Positions 57,315 through 64,000 of a DNA stretch of 64,000 bases are shown here, in pieces. This DNA comes from Portulaca oleracea (Eukaryota; Streptophyta; Magnoliopsida; Caryophyllales; Portulacaceae), in contig CM055875.1 of the NCBI GenBank assembly GCA_029582165.1, forward strand, positions 31,182,644-31,246,643. The letters are read 5' to 3'. Each line of letters opens with the position of its first letter. Position 1 is the first letter of the stretch. The notes under the pieces were generated by a model. It saw only the letters and a program-made list of their open reading frames with translations. It made no database searches and was not told the DNA's origin. The position numbers and the translations under genes are program-made.

Positions 57315-59163
57315 TGATAACTGCATTTTATGACTATATTTTTTTGGGTTTTTAATAGTGAATTAGGGAGAGTTCTATGTGTAAACCATGATTTTTATTC
57401 CAATTTCCCTACTACACTTGGTATTGTGTTTTTGATGTGAATTTGTAGGATTTAAGGCCGAAACACCAATTTTCTCTCAACTTTTAGCAAGGGTGAAGAC
57501 ACCACAGTCCTCTACATGACAAACCTAGACCGTGGTGTAAATTTGAGACGGAAAGGAGCAAGGAGCACCATGGCGGCCGTGGCACGTGCGTAGTCGGTCC
57601 AAAGGAAGCAACTTTTGGGCCAACCACGAATTGATACGGTCCAATCAGCAAAGAGAGACAAAAGAGAGAAAGGGAGCCCATTTATTTCATCCAGCATGCA
57701 TGCCGTCCAATAGAAGAAGGGAAGAGTGGAAAGGAATTGATTATCATCCATCTATCCATTCAATTGGGCCCAATAAATATCAAGAGAACTGGGGGTAATT
57801 AACGTGATGTTGTTCTTGGGCCATGAATTCATGCGGTCCAATGAACAAAAGGGAGAAAATGAGGGCAAATTGATATCAATTAATTGCATTGGGCCATCAA
57901 TCCCTTCCACCAATTTATGCGGCCCAGTCAAATAGAAGGGAAGTGGAATTCAATTTCCTTCAAACATTCAGCAACCCATTCCTTCGGTCCAATGGGGAAA
58001 GAGAGAAGTGGAGTTGACTGGTTGAACCAATTCATGCGCCGAGCACAAAATGCAAAGGGAGAAGAGGCAGCGTGTATCACGGGGAGACCGTGGTATTGGC
58101 CACGGTCCGTGGTGAGACTGCGGTGCGTGTTTTTGGTCGTGCTGTGCAAGAAGGCAAGTGACGGTTATGATAATTGAGTCACTATTATTCTACCAGCGAC
58201 CATCATTCATGGATGGGGAATTAATCATCCACCCAAGAGAGAAAAAAGGGCAACAAATACTTTCTACTCCTCCCCATTAATCAAGACCAAGATCAAAATT
58301 TGATTCGAAGAGAAACGAAGATCGAGATTCGGGAAGAAATTATCAACGCTCGCGAGGAAGACACCGCCCCGGGATCGAAAGGCTCGACGATCGTATTCCT
58401 TGTAGTTTGTATCTCTTTTCGATTTCTTTCTTTGTTTTGAGAATTAATCATGATGTTTGGAACTTGTTTTGTGTTTTCATTGAATATGAGTGAGTAGTTT
58501 ATTTGAATTCTAGGGTTTTGCAACCCGAAACAATGTAGTTTGATTGATTGTTATTAGTTTGTGCACGAGTTCTTGATTAGAATTAATATAAGGTTGTGTT
58601 TTCCATGTTTATGAGTATTCTTAAGGCCTTGGATATTTGTAAGTTTGAGATTAACCTTAGAAGTACGGAAAGGTGAATTAGGGTAATCTGACTACCAAAC
58701 TGTCTACCTAGGCTTGCGAAAGTTGAAAAAGGAGTAGTAAACTAGGGAATCATTAGATAACCTGACTTTTTGAGACCTTCAATTCTGTTTAACCTGAAAA
58801 GCAGACGAAAGTAGTAGATTAGGTTGCTTAGAATAATTCTATTTAGCATCGAAAGGGCGATAGAATTTAGAGGTTGTCGATTCTTAATTCATTCTTGAAT
58901 GTATGATTGTGCAGGCTAGGTTCTAGTAATCGAACTCGTTGTTAGGTTAGCATCTCCCTAGAAGTCTTTCTCTCTTGATAGATTCTTTGATTGTTTTCTT
59001 TCCTATTTTATAAGTTTGATTAGTTGTTAAACCTTTTCCAAAACTTAAAACCTGATTAGCTTAGAAATCGTGATAGAGTCTAGTTTATTGAGCTACTAAT
59101 TGAGTCTCTGTGGGATCGACCTTGACGTGCTACTACGTACACCGTGTGCTTGTGGCCCTGTCA
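57315..59163 (+). repeat. LTR C of the tandem retroelement (1,849 bp)
   Basis: TGATAACTGC to CCCTGTCA, followed directly by the TCGTG target duplication. Its private GC-rich block is 57565-57609 and the conserved hairpin is at 58086-58107. Confidence 0.9.
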
Positions 59164-59168
59164 TCGTG

Positions 59169-59678
59169 TTTTACTTTTGCGAAGAAACGACCCTAGTGAG
59201 GTTGAGTGGTCCTTAGCTCCATCAAATTTTCAACCTCCCTCCCTTGTCTCTCACCCTTACCTACAACTCCTACCGAGCTCCGCATAGAGTTCTCAATTGT
59301 TGAGCCATGCTCAATCACTCCCAAGCCTCACCATGGAGTTGAGTAGCATGAGGACACGTCCTTGACCAATCCCCCGAGCTCCATTACATACACATCGAGG
59401 TTTACGATGAAAATGTTATTTCCATTAGCCTTGACCCCGAGCTCTCATGTGATGAATTCCTTGTTGCTTTCAACAAGTTGATGGGTGCTAGACGTGTTGG
59501 TCCTTTGTGATGTCGACTTGACCCCTCCTTTCCACTAGAACTGCTACATTTTTTAGAAGGACGGGTCCATGAGCGTTATTCTACTCTGTCTGTTAGAGTA
59601 AGTATTTTAGGTCTACACGGGTATGCGGGTAATTTTGAACCCCCAAGAGTTGAGTACAACTCTTTTTTAAGAAGGGGA
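59169..59678 (+). other. Host gypsy interior resumes, ending in the purine tract
   Basis: About 500 bp of decayed interior, with no readable protein domain, leading to AAGAAGGGGA directly before the 3' LTR. Confidence 0.55.
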
Positions 59679-60870
59679 ATAGTAGCCGTATGGGGATCGA
59701 TTCACTTTTGGTTCACGTATGGTCACCGGTTCACTTCAAGCCGCCCTCTCCTCTCATCGAATCAAACCCGGTTTCAATATCCATTTCATGGTGGATATGG
59801 GTCCTTTGAGGGTTGTTATGGCCATAAGGGGAGTGGTGTTCCCTTCTACGAAGACCCGAACCATGGGATGACATCTTGGGTCTTCATCAGACCATTCTCG
59901 AGCCTTCTAAGGGGCTCCGGGACCGTTGGCATGAATAACGAGGCAGAATCAACCTCAACGGCTGGAAAAGGGCATGCAGTCACTCTTTCTATCATAATTC
60001 CTTCAATACAACTTCTATGAACCTCATATTTTGGGAGCTTAAAGTACACATTGAGAGCTTTTCATCGATATATTATGGGTCTAAAATGGAGTCTGGATGA
60101 AGAACTTATGCAATTTTGAAGTGCGATAGGGCTGTCGCACCCGCGATGCTTTTGTAGCGGGCACGGCGACACTGGGAGGAGAAAATGGAAAAGTGACCTA
60201 ACGGTCGTGTCACCCGTGATGGCAGGTGTGGCACCCGTGACAAATCTGGGCCAGAGTGGTCGCGCCCGCGAGCCGCGACGAGGACGTAGCACCCGCGACC
60301 CCGCGCGATTTTGGAATTGCCTCTTTCGCTCCTCAGATTTTTTTTGCGCCCGCGAAGACTGCTTTAGCGGCCGCGACGACATTGTTTTTATGCATCTTTT
60401 GCTGAAACGGTTGCGCTTAAAGGGGTTTAAGACTTTTTTTCATATTTTTCAGGAGGTGAATAGAGTTGATAGTGTTTATGAAGTTTTAGGTCTTAGACTT
60501 AAAATCCTCTCAATTGGAGAGTTTGTAATTGTGGGGTTTTCAAACCCTATTGCAATGAAAGCTAATACTTTGGGTGGAAATGACTTGTTATTTTTCTTCT
60601 TTGTGAGTGGGTATTCTACTTGCACTCTTTGTGAGATTTCTTTGGTGTTTCAAAACTCTTTGTTTGTGAAAGATCCTTTTGCAAGTAATTGAACATCTTA
60701 ATTCAATTGGATGAGTGTTTACTCTTTAAAATTGTCCATATCTTTTAATTTCATGTTCATCTCCATAAAACCCAAAACCCTAAAAATTAGTTTGTAGTGT
60801 TCATGAGTTCTATGAGTAGATTTTCATCATCCACATGATTTTGCATAGGCCCTAGGTTGTATCCTCTCTA
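59679..60870 (+). repeat. 3' LTR of the host gypsy element
   Basis: Homologous to 44621-45833 but with many substitutions and small indels. It starts ATAGTAGCC after the purine tract and ends TATCCTCTCTA. The divergence between the two LTRs is visibly greater than among LTRs A-C, which fits an older insertion. Confidence 0.8.
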
Positions 60871-61479
60871 GATAGTTATGTGGTAATTACCCTCAATTTT
60901 CAAAGTTCAAATCTTGTTGCAAGTAAAACATTTTCTAAAACATTATTTATAGGTTTGGAGTTTGCTTTGGAAAACTCAAACCTCTCAAATTGTTTCTTAT
61001 TGGTTTGCGTTTCCCTTTGGAGGACTTGTTTAATTGTTTTAATATATATAGATGACTTACTTCTTCCGGCCGTATTATTTCTTGGTTGGAAATATCTATT
61101 ATTACTACGGCTAGATTCACAAAAAAAATCGAGGTAGTGGTATGACATGAATTTGGCTATTCTCCATAGGTTTAAGTTCTTCCCCAATTTCATTTTCCTC
61201 ATATATTTTACTCAATCTTTCTTTAACTTCTTCTAGATGTATAACCTTTTTATCCTCTAATTTAATTAAGTTCATTTGGTGATAGATTTCTTCTTCAATT
61301 AGCATATAATTAATATTATTCATATCATATGTATCATTAATCTCCTCTAACAACATTTATTTTTCAGAAATAACAGACATAATATTATTAAGAACTACTC
61401 CTTGTTCTCTTTCGAATTATTCATGAACTTCCTTCAGTTATCAAAAACAAAACTTTAACCAATAGAGGGACATATGTGC
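60871..61479. other. Unassigned AT-rich stretch
   Basis: Two overlapping minus-strand frames (60900-61202, 61117-61356) are open, and the second is rich in Glu, Ile and Asn. I recognise no domain. They may be remnants of a mobile element. Confidence 0.35.
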
Positions 61480-62940
61480 AAATATAAAAAAAGTTAAAAT
61501 GTCCTTCAAAACGAGTGTTTGAATAAAAATGCCCTTAAATTTTCCAATTTAGTCAAATATGACATTGAACTTTTAAAACACTCAAAACTGCCATTTAAGT
61601 TTTCATCATAATAAAAATACCCCTCTAACTTGTTAACTGACTGTTAATAAAGGTTTGAAAAATATTTGAAACAAAAAACTGAAAAAGGGAAGCGAATTTC
61701 GTTGTCATCCCTGCCTTCCTTCCATTCTCAACTCTCTCAACATTCATCCCTTCTTCTTCCTCCAGCCTTTTAAAACAACATACCCAAATCCACCGCAAAA
61801 CCCTAAATCCTAAAAGTGAAAACCGGGGAAGTAAAGCACGACAGACGTGACGGACGGTGCCTAGGTGATCAGAAGGAGTTGTAGTCGACAATCACTGTGC
61901 CAATTGATTCCCCGATAGACTCAATTTTGTAGAGATTAAATGGAAGCTTCTTTTGCCTTTTGATACAGCCAATGAGATAATCTTCTTCAACAATTGGAAT
62001 TTCCACTTTCCTTTAGGCCCTATTCTTTTGTGTGGTCGGTAAGACGTGGAAATGGTGTCGTGTGATGAAATTGTGGAAAGTGCAGTATGGTGTAACATAG
62101 TATGGTAAAATTTGTGAGTATGGTGTGACATAATGCGGGTGAGGAGAGAATGTGAAAAGTAGAGGAGAAAAGTGAGGAGAGAGAAAAGTAATGAGATGTA
62201 TAGATAGTGATTGTGGTAAAGTGTAGTGAAATGTGGAAAAATATTGAGTAATATAGTGAATAGTAGTATCGCACCGCACCACACTGTATAAAAGAACAGA
62301 ACCTTAATCTGTCCAAGATAAGAAGTAGAGTAAGAAGAGAGCCTTAATCCGCTCTAGTGGAGTAAATTTTCTTACTCTACTCCTCATCTGGTGCTTGTCA
62401 CATTAGTAAGGTGTTGTTAGTGCTCTAAACACCATTCCGTCGACATTGTCATAAAAGTTAAGGAAATAATGAATATATTCTGCTTAAGTGAAAACAATCA
62501 TTCTAATTAACAAAAATAAAACCAATTGAAACACTAAAAAATATGACTAGAAACTCACCAATGGATGGCTACAGTGGTGGAGAGGAAGAAGAAACAGAGA
62601 GGTGAGAGGAAGAAGACGAAGAGTTAAGGAGGAGGGAGGAGATCTGAAAGTTTAGGGTTAGGGTTTAAAGAAATTTAATAACATTTGAGGGGTTATTCAA
62701 AAGGGGGGGCATGAAGATGAACGAGAGTGCTGAAGAAGCTTTGACTTTGTTTTTTTTGGACAATTGGAGAAATTTGGAGTGAAGCTGCTATAGCAGGTTA
62801 ATTTTTCATTGAAGTGTAATTTTAACTATTATGAAAACTAAAATGGCACTAATAATATTTTTTGAAATCTACTTACATTTTTTTACTAAATCAGAAAGTT
62901 TAAGAATATTTTATCCAAAAACTCCCTCCAAAACTTATTA
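61480..62940. mobile_element. Large inverted-repeat element with unrelated interior
   Basis: About 120 bp at 61500-61620 (AAATGCCCTTAAA, TGCCATTTAAGTTTTCAT) matches the reverse complement of about 62800-62930 (TGCCATTTTAGTTTTCATAA), imperfectly but along its whole length. The 1.2-kb interior includes GC-richer segments at 61680-61880 and 62560-62680 plus a nested MITE at 62013-62306. This layout fits a decayed Mutator-like element that has captured host sequence. Exact ends and a duplication could not be fixed. Confidence 0.5.
62013..62306. mobile_element. hAT-like MITE (GGCCCTATTCTTTT type)
   Basis: The termini TTAGGCCCTATTCTTTT and, in reverse, TTAAGGTTCTGTTCTTTT resemble a common plant hAT-derived MITE group. 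The interior is purine-rich on the plus strand. Open frames on the minus strand are low in complexity. No clear 8-bp duplication was found. Confidence 0.5.
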
Positions 62941-63000
62941 TTTCATAATATAGGGCACTTGGGAATTATTTTTCATAATATAGGACTGTTAAAAATTATT

Positions 63001-63266
63001 AATCCCTTCGTTCTATATAATTATCATAATTTGACTTTCATGGTCTCCAATATCACTTTTTGATTGATAATTTCTCATATAATATGTTATTAATATATAA
63101 TAATTGCAATACTATACTTCTATAATAGTATTTTTCATTACGATTCTTATTGTAGTAACTTTATATAATAACTTATTGTATATATATTGAGAAATTTATG
63201 GTTAAATTTTTTAAAATTTAACTAAACAATTTTCAAAGACGACAATTAATATAAAACGGAGGGTGT
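63001..63266. mobile_element. Stowaway-like MITE near the right edge
   Basis: The left end ATCCCTTCGTTCTATATAAT mirrors the right end, whose reverse reads CACCCTCCGTTTTATATTAA, with TA on both sides. The body is AT-rich. Confidence 0.55.
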
Positions 63267-63639
63267 ACATCAAAATATCTGATCCACTTGGGTGTTTGTT
63301 CCAAAAAAATAATATACCACGCGTGCTCCACACTCTCTGTCTCGATCGTTCGCTCCGTCGAACGGTTCTGTACGATTGCGTCTTCTGCCCTCTCTCCCTC
63401 GTTTTGCTTCATTCATTAACACTGACGATTAAAAGTTAGCTTAATTTCTTTGCAGCAGGGAAATATCCACGGTTGTGCCTTCCGTCTGCTGCTCGAAAAG
63501 GGAATTCAAACCTCCTCAAAAGTGATCACCGTAATCCCTAATTACCTTGTTCCCAATTAACCAAAGACTTAATCTGGAAAAGGGTTTCTTTATCTTCGTC
63601 AATTTTGTCCCCATTTGTCCTGAAATTGTAGGAGTGGTG

Positions 63640-63810
63640 AAGGAATTTCGGCACGAACGAGAAAAGAAAGTGCAAGCTTTGATGGATGTTAAGGATCGGA
63701 CCTAGAAGACCGTACAGTTGTTCATTTTGCAGCTGCTGGTGTACAACCCCTGTTTGCAAGTACCTTGTTCAGCAACTCAAGCTTGAAGTCAATGTCATAG
63801 ATTACAAAGG
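63640..63810 (+). pseudogene. Start of an ankyrin-repeat coding region, frameshifted
   Basis: In successive frames the translation reads EFRHEREKKVQALMDVKD, then EDRTVVHFAAAG, then TPVCKYLVQQLKLEVNVIDYKG. Together these match the beginning of a plant ankyrin-repeat protein, up to a GT donor at 63811. At least two frame changes are needed, so this is a pseudogene or contains assembly errors. A promoter-like CT-rich region precedes it (63330-63460). The rest would lie beyond the window. Confidence 0.45.
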
Positions 63811-64000
63811 TATTTTCCCATTTATGAGATTCTTTTGTACCTTTCTTCGCTAATTGTGTTTGTTTTGTTTAGTTTATGACTGATTTTTTTTATCTTGTTC
63901 TTATAGTGTGGAAAATTAGTCAGTGCATAATATTAGTGGTGTGTTAGTGTTTGATGGCTTCAGTTAGTTCTTCTTTTGACTCCTTTGGAAGTTGCAGTTG

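Larger units (their letters stand above)
47414..59163 (+). mobile_element. Tandem retroelement: LTR-internal-LTR-internal-LTR
   Basis: Three direct LTRs (A 47414-49229, B 52342-54193, C 57315-59163) alternate with two near-identical interiors (49230-52341, 54194-57314). The outer ends are flanked by the 5-bp repeat TCGTG (47409-47413, 59164-59168), the mark of a single integration. The primer sites match tRNA-Asp, as in Athila-like and related non-autonomous elements. The interiors carry a gag-like ORF and an acidic ORF but no protease or polymerase, so mobility would need a helper. Identity between copies is high, so the element is young compared with its host. Confidence 0.9.
44621..60870 (+). 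mobile_element. Degenerate gypsy-type LTR element hosting a second element
   Basis: Two direct LTRs of about 1.2 kb (44621-45833 and about 59679-60870) bracket an interior with an initiator-Met primer site, gag/protease remnants and a purine tract (AAGAAGGGGA, 59669-59678) before the 3' LTR. The 47414-59163 interval is a younger insertion. Without it the element is only about 4.5 kb, and I see no reverse transcriptase, RNase H or integrase. It is therefore a deleted, non-autonomous derivative. No 5-bp duplication is evident at the outer ends (left flank AGGCA, right flank GATAG), which suggests age or recombination. Confidence 0.8.

Noticed and set aside
44616..60875. A 5-bp target duplication for the host gypsy element
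   Set aside because: AGGCA on the left and GATAG on the right do not match. I could not find an offset that restores one.
60900..61356. Overlapping minus-strand frames as a viral or transposon protein
   Set aside because: The residue pattern hints at a mobile element, but no motif is firm enough to name a family.
1..64000. CRISPR arrays, bacterial operons, ribosomal RNA genes
   Set aside because: No regularly spaced repeats, operon-like gene packing or rRNA sequence was seen. The window is plant nuclear DNA.

Overview
This is nuclear DNA from a flowering plant, most likely a eudicot. The evidence is a 60-exon gene with plant-type introns, a plant tRNA-Asn gene, a chloroplast ycf2 fragment in an intron, Stowaway, hAT and Mutator-like miniature elements, L1-type LINE debris and nested LTR retrotransposons. 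I cannot name the species.

Layout. (1) 1-2430 is a transposon-rich flank: an edge-truncated LTR-like sequence on the minus strand, a foldback element with a 9-bp target duplication, and a second inverted-repeat element that carries a third inside it. (2) 2435-2508 is a tRNA-Asn(GUU) gene on the minus strand. (3) 2811-42881 is one gene on the plus strand: GCN1, called ILITHYIA in Arabidopsis, the HEAT-repeat partner of the eIF2-alpha kinase GCN2. I reconstructed 60 exons totalling 7,836 nt (2,611 codons plus stop). Phase is kept at every junction and the length matches the plant family. One intron is of the GC-AG class. Introns make up about 80 percent of the gene and hold a ycf2 insert, two LINE remnants and many MITEs. 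(4) 43.2-44.6 kb holds broken MITEs, including a hAT-type element with an 8-bp duplication. (5) 44621-60870 is a degenerate gypsy-type LTR element with an initiator-Met primer site and gag/protease remnants but no visible reverse transcriptase. Inserted in it, with a 5-bp duplication, is a second, much younger element in the tandem form LTR-internal-LTR-internal-LTR (47414-59163). Its primer site matches tRNA-Asp and it encodes only a zinc-knuckle gag-like ORF and an acidic ORF. (6) 61-63.3 kb has more inverted-repeat elements. (7) Near the right edge is the frameshifted start of an ankyrin-repeat coding region.

The only clearly functional genes are GCN1 and the tRNA. The most unusual region is the tandem retroelement. 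Its three LTRs are nearly identical except for one 45-52 bp GC-rich block that is different in each copy. A fold-back family whose inverted repeats are built from short tandem monomers is the second most interesting signal.
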